A DNA stretch of 64,000 nt from Liolophura sinensis. Lineage: Eukaryota; Mollusca; Polyplacophora; Chitonida; Chitonidae. The translations under genes were made by a program, and so were the position numbers. This document shows positions 13,246 through 24,790 of the stretch, one piece after another (positions within the stretch are counted from its first letter, which is position 1; each line of letters starts with the position of its first letter). Under the pieces are notes generated by a model. It had not been told where the DNA came from and searched no databases. It worked only from the letters and a program-made list of their open reading frames with translations. Location: assembly GCF_032854445.1 (NCBI RefSeq), contig NW_027018107.1, forward strand, positions 1 through 64,000. Reading direction: 5' to 3'.

Positions 13246-14895
13246 CACGTGCCCAGCAACGGCTCTTACTCCATGGAAACCATAGAAATTTGCAATTTTT
13301 CAACAGCTGGAGATGCCTGGCCCAATTGCGCATCCTTTGGCACCTTATTGATGTGGGTCAGTGTTCAATTGTACTTTTCACAGCGGATTGTAGCAAGTAC
13401 CTTGTGTTTTTTTATATACAAATGGTGAGGTTTTTCTACATGTAGATAAAGACATTGAGTTTGTCTTCGACTTAGAAGTAAGACATTTGCTGGGTGAGTT
13501 AAATGGGCTTGGCCCAAAGATTTGACGTCGTCTGGGCTACCGAAGGGCACATAACTTATAATGAAAAGTTGAATATAGTAATGACCAGTCGCGATTGTAC
13601 ATAGTTAATGTAGCCGATTTCAATTCGCAAAAAGACCAGGCAAATATCCAAAAGCAGAAAAACTGTTCCAATGGTGCTGATAAGAGGCTAATCCGACGTA
13701 TTTTGTGACGAGAAATCGAATGGTGCAAACCGCGTTGCTCTCCGACCAATACTTTTGGCTGTAGCCACAAATGAATAATCAATGATGTCAAGATCACGTG
13801 CCCAGCAACGGCTCTTAATCCATGGAAACCATAGAAATTTGCAATTTTTCAACAGCTGGAGATGCCTGGCCCAATTGCGCATCTTTTGGCACCTTATTGA
13901 TGTGGGTCAGTGTTCAATTGTACTTTTCACAGCGGATTGTATCAAGTACCTTGTGTTTTTTTTATATACAAATGGTGTGGTTTTTCTACATGTAGATAAA
14001 GACATTGAGTTTGTCTTCGACTTAGAAGTAAGACATTTGCTGGGTGAGTTAAATGGGCTTGGCCCAAAGATTTGACGTCGTCTGGGCTACCGAAGGGCAC
14101 ATAACTTATAATGAAAAGTTGAATATAGTAATGACCAGTCGCGATTGTACATAGTTAATGTAGCCGATTTCAATTCGCAAAAAGACCAGGCAAAAATCCA
14201 AAAGTAGAAAAACTGTTCCAATGCTGCTGGTAAGAGGCTAATCCGACGTATTTTGTGACGAGAAATCGAATGGTGCAAACCGCGTTGCTCTCCGACCAAT
14301 ACTTTTGGCTGTAGCCACAAATAAATAATCAATGATGTCAAGATCACGTGCCCAGCAACGGTTCTTACTCCATGGAAACCAAGGAAATTTGCAATTTTTC
14401 AACAGCTGGAGATGCCTGGCCCAATTGCGCATTCTTTGGCACCTTATTGATGTGGGTCAGTGTTCAATTGTACTTTTCACAGCGGATTGTATCAAGTACC
14501 TTTTGTTTTTTTTGATATACAAATGGTGTGGTTTTTCTACATGTAGATAAAGACATTGAGTTTTTCTTCGACTTAGAAGTAAGACATTTGCTGGGTGAGT
14601 TAAATGGGCTTGGCCCAAAGATTTGACGTCGTCTGGGCTACCGAAGGGCACATAACTTATAATGAAAAGTTGAATATAGTAATGACCAGTCGCGATTGTA
14701 CATAGTTAATGTAGCCGATTTCAATTCGCAAAAAGACCAGGCAAAAATCCAAAAGTCGAAAAACTGTTCCAGTGCTGCTGGTAAGAGGCTAATCCGACGT
14801 ATTTTGTGACGAGAAATCGAATGGTGCAAACCGCGTTGCTCTCCGACCAATACTTTTGGCTGTAGCCACAAATGAATAATCAATGATGTCAAGAT
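13246..14895. repeat. Three-monomer higher-order block B, copy 1 (1650 bp)
   Basis: Monomers 25-27 start at 13246, 13795 and 14345. The order is a CATCC/GTAGCAAG monomer with an AGCAG tail, a CTTAATCC monomer with an AGTAG tail, and a TTCTTACTCC monomer with an AGTCG tail. Private variants are ATGGTGAGG near 13424, AATGGTGCTG near 13671 and TTCCAGTGCTG near 14767. All three recur exactly 1650 bp downstream, showing that the block was copied as a unit. Confidence 0.95.
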
Positions 14896-16545
14896 CACGT
14901 GCCCAGCAACGGCTCTTACTCCATGGAAACCATAGAAATTTGCAATTTTTCAACAGCTGGAGATGCCTGGCCCAATTGCGCATCCTTTGGCACCTTATTG
15001 ATGTGGGTCAGTGTTCAATTGTACTTTTCACAGCGGATTGTAGCAAGTACCTTGTGTTTTTTTATATACAAATGGTGAGGTTTTTCTACATGTAGATAAA
15101 GACATTGAGTTTGTCTTCGACTTAGAAGTAAGACATTTGCTGGGTGAGTTAAATGGGCTTGGCCCAAAGATTTGACGTCGTCTGGGCTACCGAAGGGCAC
15201 ATAACTTATAATGAAAAGTTGAATATAGTAATGACCAGTCGCGATTGTACATAGTTAATGTAGCCGATTTCAATTCGCAAAAAGACCAGGCAAATATCCA
15301 AAAGCAGAAAAACTGTTCCAATGGTGCTGATAAGAGGCTAATCCGACGTATTTTGTGACGAGAAATCGAATGGTGCAAACCGCGTTGCTCTCCGACCAAT
15401 ACTTTTGGCTGTAGCCACAAATGAATAATCAATGATGTCAAGATCACGTGCCCAGCAACGGCTCTTAATCCATGGAAACCATAGAAATTTGCAATTTTTC
15501 AACAGCTGGAGATGCCTGGCCCAATTGCGCATCTTTTGGCACCTTATTGATGTGGGTCAGTGTTCAATTGTACTTTTCACAGCGGATTGTATCAAGTACC
15601 TTGTGTTTTTTTTATATACAAATGGTGTGGTTTTTCTACATGTAGATAAAGACATTGAGTTTGTCTTCGACTTAGAAGTAAGACATTTGCTGGGTGAGTT
15701 AAATGGGCTTGGCCCAAAGATTTGACGTCGTCTGGGCTACCGAAGGGCACATAACTTATAATGAAAAGTTGAATATAGTAATGACCAGTCGCGATTGTAC
15801 ATAGTTAATGTAGCCGATTTCAATTCGCAAAAAGACCAGGCAAAAATCCAAAAGTAGAAAAACTGTTCCAATGCTGCTGGTAAGAGGCTAATCCGACGTA
15901 TTTTGTGACGAGAAATCGAATGGTGCAAACCGCGTTGCTCTCCGACCAATACTTTTGGCTGTAGCCACAAATAAATAATCAATGATGTCAAGATCACGTG
16001 CCCAGCAACGGTTCTTACTCCATGGAAACCAAGGAAATTTGCAATTTTTCAACAGCTGGAGATGCCTGGCCCAATTGCGCATTCTTTGGCACCTTATTGA
16101 TGTGGGTCAGTGTTCAATTGTACTTTTCACAGCGGATTGTATCAAGTACCTTTTGTTTTTTTTGATATACAAATGGTGTGGTTTTTCTACATGTAGATAA
16201 AGACATTGAGTTTTTCTTCGACTTAGAAGTAAGACATTTGCTGGGTGAGTTAAATGGGCTTGGCCCAAAGATTTGACGTCGTCTGGGCTACCGAAGGGCA
16301 CATAACTTATAATGAAAAGTTGAATATAGTAATGACCAGTCGCGATTGTACATAGTTAATGTAGCCGATTTCAATTCGCAAAAAGACCAGGCAAAAATCC
16401 AAAAGTCGAAAAACTGTTCCAGTGCTGCTGGTAAGAGGCTAATCCGACGTGTTTTGTGACGAGAAATCGAATGGTGCAAACCGCGTTGCTCTCCGACCAA
16501 TACTTTTGGCTGTAGCCACAAATGAATAATCAATGATGTCAAGAT
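14896..16545. repeat. Three-monomer higher-order block B, copy 2 (1650 bp)
   Basis: Monomers 28-30 start at 14896, 15445 and 15995. They are a direct tandem copy of the preceding 1650 bp and repeat its private variants ATGGTGAGG, AATGGTGCTG and TTCCAGTGCTG. The difference I noticed is ACGTGTTTTG near 16447 where copy 1 has ACGTATTTTG. The near identity and adjacency suggest recent unequal exchange or replication slippage over three monomers. Confidence 0.95.
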
Positions 16546-18194
16546 CACGTGCCCAGCAACGGCTCTTAATCCATGGAAACCATAGAAATTTGCAATTTTT
16601 CAACAGCTGGAGATGCCTGGCCCAATTGCGCATCTTTTGGCACCTTATTGATGTGGGTCAGTGTTCAATTGTACTTTTTACAGCAGACTGTATCAAGTAC
16701 CTTGTGTTTTTTTATAAACAAATGGTGTGGTTTTTCTACATGTAGATAAAGACATTGAGTTTGTCTTCGACTTAGGAGTAAGACATTTGCTGGGTGAGTT
16801 AAATGGGCTTGGCCCAAAGATTTGACGTCGTCTGGGCTACCGAAGGGCACATAACTTATAATGAAAAGTTGAATATAGTAATGACCAGTCGCGATTGTAC
16901 ATAGTTAATGTAGCCGATTTCAATAAGCAAAAAGAACAGGCAAAAATCCAAAAGTGGGAAAACTGTTCCAATGCTGCTGGTAAGAGGCTAATCCGACGTA
17001 TTTTGTGACGAGAAATCGAATGGTGCAAACCGCGTTGCTCTCCGACCAATACTTTTGGCTGTAGCCACAAATGAATAATCAATGATGTCAAGATCACGTG
17101 CCCAGCAACGGCTCTTACTCCATGGAAACCAAGGAAATTTGCAATTTTTCAACAGCTGGAGATGCCTGGCCCAATTGCGCATCCTTTGGCACCTTATTGA
17201 TGTGGGTCAGTGTTCAATTGTACTTTTCACAGCGGATTGTAGCAAGTACCTTGTGTTTTTTTTATATACAAATGGTGTGGTTTTTCTACATGTAGATAAA
17301 GACATTGAGTTTGTCTTCGACTTAGAAGTAAGACATTTGCTGGGTGAGTTAAATGGGCTTGGCCCAAAGATTTGACGTCGTCTGGGCTACCGAAGGGCAC
17401 ATAACTTATAATGAAAAGTTGAATATAGTAATGACCAGTCGCGATTGTACATAGTTAATGTAGCCGATTTCAATTCGCAAAGAGACCAGGCAAAAATCCA
17501 AAAGCAGAAAAACTGTTCCAATGCTGCTGATAAGAGGCTAATCCGACGTATTTTGTGACGAGAAATCGAATGGTGCAAACCGCGTTGCTCTCCGACCAAT
17601 ACTTTTGGCTGTAGCCACAAATGAATAATCAATGATGTCAAGATCACGTGCCCAGCAACGGCTCTTAATCCATGGAAACCATAGAAATTTGCAATTTTTC
17701 AACAGCTGGAGATGCCTGGCCCAATTGCGCATCTTTTGGCACCTTATTGATGTGGGTCAGTGTTCAATTGTACTTTTCACAGCAGACTGTATCAAGTACC
17801 TTGTGTTTTTTTTTTAAACAGATGGTGTGGTTTTTCTACATGTAGATAAAGACATTGAGTTTGTCTTCGACTTAGGAGTAAGACATTTGCTGGGTGAGTT
17901 AAATGGGCTTGGCCCAAAGATTTGACGTCGTCTGGGCTACCGAAGGGCACATAACTTATAATGAAATGTTGAATATAGTAATGACCAGTCGCGATTGTAC
18001 ATAGTTAATGTAGCCGATTTCAATTCGCAAAAAGACCAGGCAAAAATCCAAAAGTAGAAAAACTGTTCCAATGCTGCTGGTAAGAGGCTAATCCGACGTA
18101 TTTTGTGACGAGAAATCGAATGGTGCAAACCGCGTTGCTCTCCGACCAATACTTTTGGCTGTAGCCACAAATGAATAATCAATGATGTCAAGAT
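16546..18194. repeat. Monomers 31-33, mixed families
   Basis: Monomers start at 16546, 17095 and 17645. Monomer 31 is a 549 bp CTTAATCC unit with ATAAACAAATGG and an AGTGGG tail. Monomer 32 is a CATCC/GTAGCAAG unit with an AGCAG tail and a private CAAAGAGACC. Monomer 33 combines a CTTAATCC/CATCTTTT start with TTTTCACAGCAGACTG, a mixture of the two usual alleles (TTTTCACAGCGGATTG and TTTTTACAGCAGACTG), and then TTTAAACAGATGG. Monomer 33 is therefore a candidate gene-conversion product. Confidence 0.9.
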
Positions 18195-19844
18195 CACGTG
18201 CCCAGCAACGGCTCTTAATCCATGGAAACCATAGAAATTTGCAATTTTTCAACAGCTGGAGATGCCTGGCCCAATTGCGCATCTTTTGGCACCTTATTGA
18301 TGTGGGTCAGTGTTCAATTGTACTTTTTACAGCAGACTGTATCAAGTACCTTGTGTTTTTTTATAAACAGATGGTGTGGTTTTTCTACATGTAGATAAAG
18401 ACATTGAGTTTGTCTTCGACTTAGAAGTAAGACATTTGCTGGGTGAGTTAAATGGGCTTGGCCCAAAGATTTGACGTCGTCTGGGCTACCGAAGGGCACA
18501 TAACTTATAATGAAAAGTTGAATATAGTAATGACCAGTCGCGATTGTACATAGTTAATGTAGCCGATTTCAATTCGCAAAAAGACCAGGCAAAAATCCAA
18601 AAGTAGAAAAACTGTTCCAATGCTGCTGGTAAGAGGCTAATCCGACGTATTTTGTGACGAGAAATCGAATGGTGCAAACCGCGTTGCTCTCCAACCAATA
18701 CTTTTGGCTGTAGCCACAAATGAATAATCAATGATGTCAAGATCACGTGCCCAGCAACGGCTCTTAATCCATGGAAACCATAGAAATTTGCAATTTTTCA
18801 ACAGCTGGAGATGCCTGGCCCAATTGCGCATCTTTTGGCACCTTATTGATGTGGGTCAGTGTTCAATTGTACTGTTTACAGCAGACTGTATCAAGTACCT
18901 TGTGTTTTTTTTATATACAAATGGTGTGGTTTTTCTACATGTAGATAAAGACATTGAGTTTGTCTTCGACTTAGAAGTAAGACATTTGCTGGGTGAGTTA
19001 AATGGGCTTGGCCCAAAGATTTGACGTCGTCTGGGCTACCGAAGGGCACATAACTTATAATGAAAAGTTGAATATAGTAATGACCAATCGCGATTGTACA
19101 TAGTTAATGTAGCCGATTTCAATTCGCAAAAAGACCAGGCAAAAATCCAAAAGTGGAAAAACTGTTCCAATGCTGCTGGTAAGAGGCTAATCCGACGTGT
19201 TTTGTGACAAGAAATCGAATGGTGCAAACCGCGTTGCTCTCCGACCAATACTTTTGGCTGTAGCCACAAATAAATAATCAATGATGTCAAGATCACGTGC
19301 CCAGCAACGGCTCTTAATCCATGGAAACCATAGAAATTTGCAATTTTTCAACAGCTGGAGATGCCTGGCCCAATTGCGCATCTTTTGGCACCTTATTGAT
19401 GTGGGTCAGTGTTCAATTGTACTTTTTACAGCGGACTGTATCAAGTACCTTGTGTTTTTTTTGATATACAAATGGTGTGGTTTTTCTACATGTAGATAAA
19501 GACATTGAGTTTTTCTTCGACTTAGGAGTAAGACATTTGCTGGGTGAGTTAAATGGGCTTGGCCCAAAGATTTGACGTCGTCTGGGCTACAGAAGGGCAC
19601 ATAACTTATAATGAAAAGTTGAATATAGTAATGACCAGTCGCGATTGTACATAGTTAATGTAGCCGATTTCAATAAGCAAAAAGAACAGGCAAAAACACA
19701 AAAGTAGAAAAACTGTTCCAATGCTGCTGGAAAGAGGCTAATCCGACGTATTTTGTGACGAGAAATCGAATGGTGCAAACCGCGTTGCTCTCCAACCAAT
19801 ACTTTTGGCTGTAGCCACAAATGAATAATCAATGATGTCAAGAT

Positions 19845-19850
19845 CACGTG
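19845..19850. other. CACGTG palindrome, once per monomer (reference copy)
   Basis: This six-base palindrome is the canonical E-box bound by basic helix-loop-helix proteins such as MYC/MAX and USF in animals. It recurs about every 550 bp. It is broken in only a few units: CAAGTG at 57249 and 61101, and CACGTTG at 3886. The matching CAAGTG copies are the same monomer duplicated. That it binds anything is inference; its persistence may simply reflect the overall homogeneity of the array. Confidence 0.5.
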
Positions 19851-20005
19851 CCCAGCAACGGCTCTTACTCCATGGAAACCAAGGAAATTTGCAATTTTTC
19901 AACAGCTGGAGATGCCTGGCCCAATTGCGCATCCTTTGGCACCTTATTGATGTGGGTCAGTGTTCAATTGTACTTTTCACAGCGGATTGTATCAAGTACC
20001 TTGTG

Positions 20006-20013
20006 TTTTTTTT
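20006..20013. repeat. T-run, main length-variable site of the monomer (reference copy)
   Basis: The homopolymer between GTG or TTG and ATATAC or AAACA is the main source of normal monomer length variation. Seven T gives 549 bp units, eight T gives 550 bp, and eight T followed by G (TTTGATATAC), or nine T, gives 551 bp. The allele goes with the monomer family rather than varying freely: the ATAAACAAATGG units usually have seven or eight T, while TTCTTACTCC units usually carry the GATATAC form. Confidence 0.85.
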
Positions 20014-20034
20014 ATATACAAATGGTGTGGTTTT

Positions 20035-20046
20035 TCTACATGTAGA
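20035..20046. other. Perfect 12 bp palindrome, once per monomer (reference copy)
   Basis: TCTACATGTAGA reads the same on both strands. It lies about 22 bases downstream of the T-run and is retained in almost every monomer I read. One duplicated monomer pair (56330s and 60180s) has TTTCTCTAC just upstream but keeps the palindrome. Such a site could bind a dimeric protein or be a cruciform tip, but nothing in the sequence shows that it does. Confidence 0.5.
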
Positions 20047-20103
20047 TAAAGACATTGAGTTTGTCTTCGACTTAGAAGTAAGACATTTGCTGGGTGAGTT
20101 AAA

Positions 20104-20116
20104 TGGGCTTGGCCCA
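20104..20116. other. Short GC hairpin, once per monomer (reference copy)
   Basis: TGGGC and GCCCA are separated by TTG, giving a five-base-pair stem with a three-base loop on either strand. It lies in a very well conserved part of the monomer, just before GACGTC. It is too short and lacks the following T-run needed to call it a terminator, and the context is a satellite rather than a gene. Confidence 0.4.
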
Positions 20117-20394
20117 AAGATTTGACGTCGTCTGGGCTACCGAAGGGCACATAACTTATAATGAAAAGTTGAATATAGTAATGACCAGTCGCGATTGTAC
20201 ATAGTTAATGTAGCCGATTTCAATTCGCAAAAAGACCAGGCAAAAATCCAAAAGTAGAAAAACTGTTCCAATGCTGCTGGTAAGAGGCTAATCCGACGTA
20301 TTTTGTGACGAGAAATCGAATGGTGCAAACCGCGTTGCTCTCCGACCAATACTTTTGGCTGTAGCCACAAATAAATAATCAATGATGTCAAGAT

Positions 20395-22044
20395 CACGTG
20401 CCCAGCAACGGTTCTTACTCCATGGAAACCAAGGAAATTTTCAATTTTTCAACAGCTGGAGATGCCTGGCCCAATTGCGCATTCTTTGGCACCTTATTGA
20501 TGTGGGTCAGTGTTCAATTGTACTTTTCACAGCGGATTGTATCAAGTACCTTTTGTTTTTTTTGATATACAAATGGTGTGGTTTTTCTACATGTAGATAA
20601 AGACATTGAGTTTTTCTTCGACTTAGAAGTAAGACATTTGCTGGGTGAGTTAAATGGGCTTGGCCCAAAGATTTGACGTCGTCTGGGCTACCGAAGGGCA
20701 CATAACTTATAATGAAAAGTTGAATATAGTAATGACTAGTCGCGATTGTACATAGTTAATGTAGCCGATTTCAATTCGCAAAAAGACCAGGCAAAAATCC
20801 AAAAGTCGAAAAACTGTTCCAATGCTGCTGGTAAGAGGCTAATCCGACGTATTTTGTGACGAGAAATCGAATGGTGCAAACCGCGTTGCTCTCCGACCAA
20901 TACTTTTGGCTGTAGCCACAAATAAAAAATCAATGATGTCAAGATCACGTGCCCAGCAACGGCTCTTAATCCATGGAAACCATAGAAATTTGCAATTTTT
21001 CAACAGCTGGAGATGCCTGGCCCAATTGCGCATCTTTTGGCACCTTATTGATGTGGGTCAGTGTTCAATTGTACTTTTTACAGCAGACTGTATCAAGTAC
21101 CTTGTGTTTTTTTATAAACAAATGGTGTGGTTTTTCTACATGTAGATAAAGACATTGAGTTTGTCTTCGACTTAGAAGTAAGACATTTGCTGGGTGAGTT
21201 AAATGGGCTTGGCCCAAAGATTTGACGTCGTCTGGGCTACCGAAGGGCACATAACTTATAATGAAAAGTTGAATATAGTAATGACCAGTCGCAATTGTAC
21301 ATAGTTAATGTAGCCGATTTCAATAAGCAAAAAGAACAGGCAAAAATCCAAAAGTGGGAAAACTGTTCCAATGCTGCTGTTAAGAGGCTAATCCGACGTA
21401 TTTTGTGACGAGAAATCGAATGGTGCAAACCGCGTTGCTCTCCGACCAATACTTTTGGCTGTAGCCACAAATGAATAATCAATGATGTCAAGATCACGTG
21501 CCCAGCAACGGCTCTTACTCCATGGAAACCAAGGAAATTTGCAATTTTTCAACAGCTGGAGATGCCTGGCCCAATTGCGCATCCTTTGGCACCTTATTGA
21601 TGTGGGTCAGTGTTCAATTGTACTTTTCACAGCGGATTGTATCAAGTACCTTTTGTTTTTTTTATATACAAATGGTGTGGTTTTTCTACATGTAGATAAA
21701 GACATTGAGTTTGTCTTCGACTTAGAAGTAAGACATTTGCTGGGTGAGTTAAATGGGCTTGGCCCAAAGATTTGACGTCGTCTGGGCTACCGAAGGGCAC
21801 ATAACTTATAATGAAAAGTTGAATATAGTAATGACCAGTCGCGATTGTACATAGTTAATGTAGCCGATTTCAATTCGCAAAAAGACCAGGCAAAAATCCA
21901 AAAGCAGAAAAACTGTTCCAATGCTGCTGATAAGAGGCTAATCCGACGTATTTTGTGACGAGAAATCGAATGGTGCAAACCGCGTTGCTCTCCGACCAAT
22001 ACTTTTGGCTGTAGCCACAAATAAATAATCAATGATGTCAAGAT
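20395..22044. repeat. Monomers 38-40
   Basis: Monomers start at 20395, 20946 and 21495. Their order is TTCTTACTCC with an AGTCG tail, then CTTAATCC with ATAAACAAATGG and an AGTGGG tail, then CTTACTCC/CATCC with an AGCAG tail. This is the same succession as monomers 30-32. Monomer 38 has a private AATTTTCAATT near 20437 where others have AATTTGCAATT, and its tail ends CAAATAAAAAATC. Confidence 0.92.
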
Positions 22045-22593
22045 CACGTGCCCAGCAACGGCTCTTAATCCATGGAAACCATAGAAATTTGCAATTTTTC
22101 AACAGCTGGAGATGCCTGGCCCAATTGCGCATCTTTTGGCACCTTATTGATGTGGGTCAGTGTTCAATTGTACTTTTTACAGCAGACTGTATCAAGTGCC
22201 TTGTGTTTTTTTATATACAAATGGTGTGGTTTTTCTACATGTAGATAAAGACATTGAGTTTGTCTTCGACTTAGAAGTAAGACATTTGCTGGGTGAGTTA
22301 AATGGGCTTGGCCCAAAGATTTGACGTCGTCTGGGCTACCGAAGGGCACATAACTTATAATAAAAAGTTGAATATAGTAATGACCAGTCGCGATTGTACA
22401 TAGTTAATGTAGCCGATTTCAATTCGCAAAAAGACCAGGCAAAAATCCAAAAGTGGAAAAACTGTTCCAATGCTGCTGGTAAGAGGCTAATCCGACGTGT
22501 TTTGTGACAAGAAATCGAATGGTGCAAACCGCGTTGCTCTCCGACCAATACTTTTGGCTGTAGCCACAAATAAAAAATCAATGATGTCAAGAT
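22045..22593. repeat. Single-monomer tandem duplication, copy 1 (549 bp)
   Basis: Monomer 41 has a seven-T run, TAATAAAAAGTT, an AGTGG tail, ACGTGTTTTGTGACAAG and a CAAATAAAAAATC end. The next monomer repeats all of these at an offset of 549 bp. A private CAAGTGCC near 22194 (usually CAAGTACC) distinguishes this copy. Confidence 0.92.
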
Positions 22594-23142
22594 CACGTGC
22601 CCAGCAACGGCTCTTAATCCATGGAAACCATAGAAATTTGCAATTTTTCAACAGCTGGAGATGCCTGGCCCAATTGCGCATCTTTTGGCACCTTATTGAT
22701 GTGGGTCAGTGTTCAATTGTACTTTTTACAGCAGACTGTATCAAGTACCTTGTGTTTTTTTATATACAAATGGTGTGGTTTTTCTACATGTAGATAAAGA
22801 CATTGAGTTTGTCTTCGACTTAGAAGTAAGACATTTGCTGGGTGAGTTAAATGGGCTTGGCCCAAAGATTTGACGTCGTCTGGGCTACCGAAGGGCACAT
22901 AACTTATAATAAAAAGTTGAATATAGTAATGACCAGTCGCGATTGTACATAGTTAATGTAGCCGATTTCAATTCGCAAAAAGACCAGGCAAAAATCCAAA
23001 AGTGGAAAAACTGTTCCAATGCTGCTGGTAAGAGGCTAATCCGACGTGTTTTGTGACAAGAAATCGAATGGTGCAAACCGCGTTGCTCTCCGACCAATAC
23101 TTTTGGCTGTAGCCACAAATAAAAAATCAATGATGTCAAGAT
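22594..23142. repeat. Single-monomer tandem duplication, copy 2 (549 bp)
   Basis: Monomer 42 repeats the marker set of the preceding unit, including the linked GTGTTTTGTGACAAG pair and the CAAATAAAAAATC end. It is the smallest step (one monomer) in the range of amplification sizes seen in the window. The offset of 549 is divisible by three, yet no reading frame runs through the join, which argues against coding. Confidence 0.92.
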
Positions 23143-24790
23143 CACGTGCCCAGCAACGGCTCTTAATCCATGGAAACCATAGAAATTTGCAATTTTTCAA
23201 CAGCTGGAGATGCCTGGCCCAATTGCGCATCTTTTGGCACCTTATTGATGTGGGTCAGTGTTCAATTGTACTTTTTACAGCGGACTGTATCAAGTACCTT
23301 GTGTTTTTTTTGATATACAAATGGTGTGGTTTTTCTACATGTAGATAAAGACATTGAGTTTTTCTTCGACTTAGGAGTAAGACATTTGCTGGGTGAGTTA
23401 AATGGGCTTGGCCCAAAGATTTGACGTCGTCTGGGCTAACGAAGGGCACATAACTTATAATGAAAAGTTGAATATAGTAATGACCATTCGCGATTGTACA
23501 TAGTTAATGTACCCGATTTCAATAAGCAAAAAGAACAGGCAAAAATCCAAAAGTAGAAAAACTGTTCCAATGCTGCTGGTAAGAGGCTAATCCGACGTAT
23601 TTTGTGACGAGAAATCGAATGGTGCAAACCGCGTTGCTCTCCGACCAATACTTTTGGCTGTAGCCACAAATGAATAATCAATGATGTCAAGATCACGTGC
23701 CCAGCAACGGCTCTTACTCCATGGAAACCAAGGAAATTTGCAATTTTTCAACAGCTGGAGATGCCTGGCCCAATTGCGCACCCTTTGGCACCTTATTGAT
23801 GTGGGTCAGTGTTCAATTGTACTTTTCACAGCGGATTGTATCAAGTACCTTGTGTTTTTTTTATATACAAATGGTGTGGTTTTTCTACATGTAGATAAAG
23901 ACATTGAGTTTGTCTTCGACTTAGAAGTAAGACATTTGCTGGGTGAGTTAAATGGGCTTGGCCCAAAGATTTGACGTCGTCTGGGCTACCGAAGGGCACA
24001 TAACTTATAATGAAAAGTTGAATATAGTAATGACCAGTCGCGATTGTACATAGTTAATGTAGCCGATTTCAATTCGCAAAAAGACCAGGCAAAAATCCAA
24101 AAGTAGAAAAACTGTTCCAATGCTGCTAGTAAGAGAGGCTAATCCGACGTATTTTGTGACGAGAAATCGAATGCTGCAAACCGCGTTGCTCTCCGACCAA
24201 TACTTTTGGCTGTAGCCACAAATGAATAATCAATGATGTCAAGATCACGTGCCCAGCAACGGTTCTTACTCCATGGAAACCAAGGAAATTTGCAATTTTT
24301 CAACAGCTGGAGATGCCTGGCCCAATTGCGCATTCTTTGGCACCTTATTGATGTGGGTCAGTGTTCAATTGTACTTTTCACAGCGGATTGTATCAAGTAC
24401 CTTTTGTTTTTTTTGATATGGTGTGGTTTTTCTACATGTAGATAAAGACATTGAGTTTTTCTTCGACTTAGAAGTAAGACATTTGCTGGGTGAGTTAAAT
24501 GGGCTTGGCCCAAAGATTTGACGTCGTCTGGGCTACCGAAGGGCACATAACTTATAATGAAAAGTTGAATATAGTAATGACCAGTCGCGATTGTACATAG
24601 TTAATGTAGCCGATTTCAATTCGCAAAAAGACCAGGCAAAAATCCAAAAGTCGAAAAACTGTTCCAATGCTGCTGGTAAGAGGCTAATCCGACGTATTTT
24701 GTGACGAGAAATCGAATGGTGCAAACCGCGTTGCTCTCCGACCAATACTTTTGGCTGTAGCCACAAATGAATAATCAATGATGTCAAGAT
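23143..24790. repeat. Three-monomer block A', copy 1, with small indels
   Basis: Monomers 43-45 start at 23143, 23694 and 24246. They follow the block A order, but the first has a GACCATTCGCG...GTACCCGATT tail. The same version occurs 6599-6600 bp downstream at 29742. Two small indels are private here: AAGAGAGGC near 24132 (two extra bases), and GATATGGTG near 24415, where six bases (ACAAAT or equivalent) are missing, leaving monomer 45 at 545 bp. A private AATGCTGCAAACC near 24170 also occurs. Confidence 0.9.

Larger units (their letters stand above)
18195..20394. repeat. Four-monomer block C, copy 1
   Basis: Monomers 34-37 start at 18195, 18744, 19294 and 19845. The signature is a seven-T AAACAGATGG monomer whose tail carries CTCCAACC, then a CTTAATCC monomer with an AGTGG tail and GTGACAAG, then a GATATAC monomer with GAGTTTTTC and the rare AAACACAAAAG and GGAAAGAGG tail, then a CTTACTCC/CATCC monomer. 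The same ordered quartet occurs at 41295-43498 and 52299-54498, 42 and 62 monomers away. This is long-range order that a purely random mixture would not produce. Confidence 0.88.
19845..20394. repeat. Reference monomer (550 bp) with internal landmarks
   Basis: I use this copy as the description of the repeat. From its start it has CACGTG (19845-19850), CCATGG (19870-19875), CAGCTG (19903-19908), an eight-T run (20006-20013), a perfect 12 bp palindrome centred on ACATGT (20035-20046), a GGGC/GCCC hairpin (20104-20116), GACGTC (20124-20129) and an AACTT/AAGTT inverted repeat (20153-20170). Counting most of the unit by hand gives about 40% GC, and I count 19 CpG sites in it. I find no convincing internal subrepeat, so the 550 bp unit does not look like a multimer of a shorter satellite. 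Confidence 0.93.

Noticed and set aside
14355-14430. RNA polymerase III promoter boxes (GGTTCTTACTCC and TGGCCCAATTG), suggesting a SINE or tRNA origin
   Set aside because: The first resembles a B box only with an extra base, and occurs before the A-box-like sequence, which is the wrong order. No tRNA fold is visible.
19870-19880. RFX X-box like CCATGGAAACC
   Set aside because: Only one half of the inverted X-box is present; the opposite half reads AGTAAG rather than GTTGC. There is no promoter context.
20104-20116. Rho-independent terminator at the GGGC/GCCC hairpin
   Set aside because: The stem is five base pairs and is not followed by a T-run. The surrounding DNA is a eukaryote-type satellite with no genes.
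20153-20170. Bacterial -10 element (TATAAT) within AACTTATAATGAAAAGTT
   Set aside because: There is no matching upstream element and no downstream gene, and a chance TATAAT in 60% AT DNA is unremarkable.
20221-20240. CENP-B box-like ATTCGCAAAAAG
   Set aside because: The TTCG plus spaced A of the core pattern is present, but the required CGGG is not (ACCA stands there), and many monomers have TAAGC in place of TTCGC. CTTCGACTTAGAAG near 20066-20080 fails in the same way.
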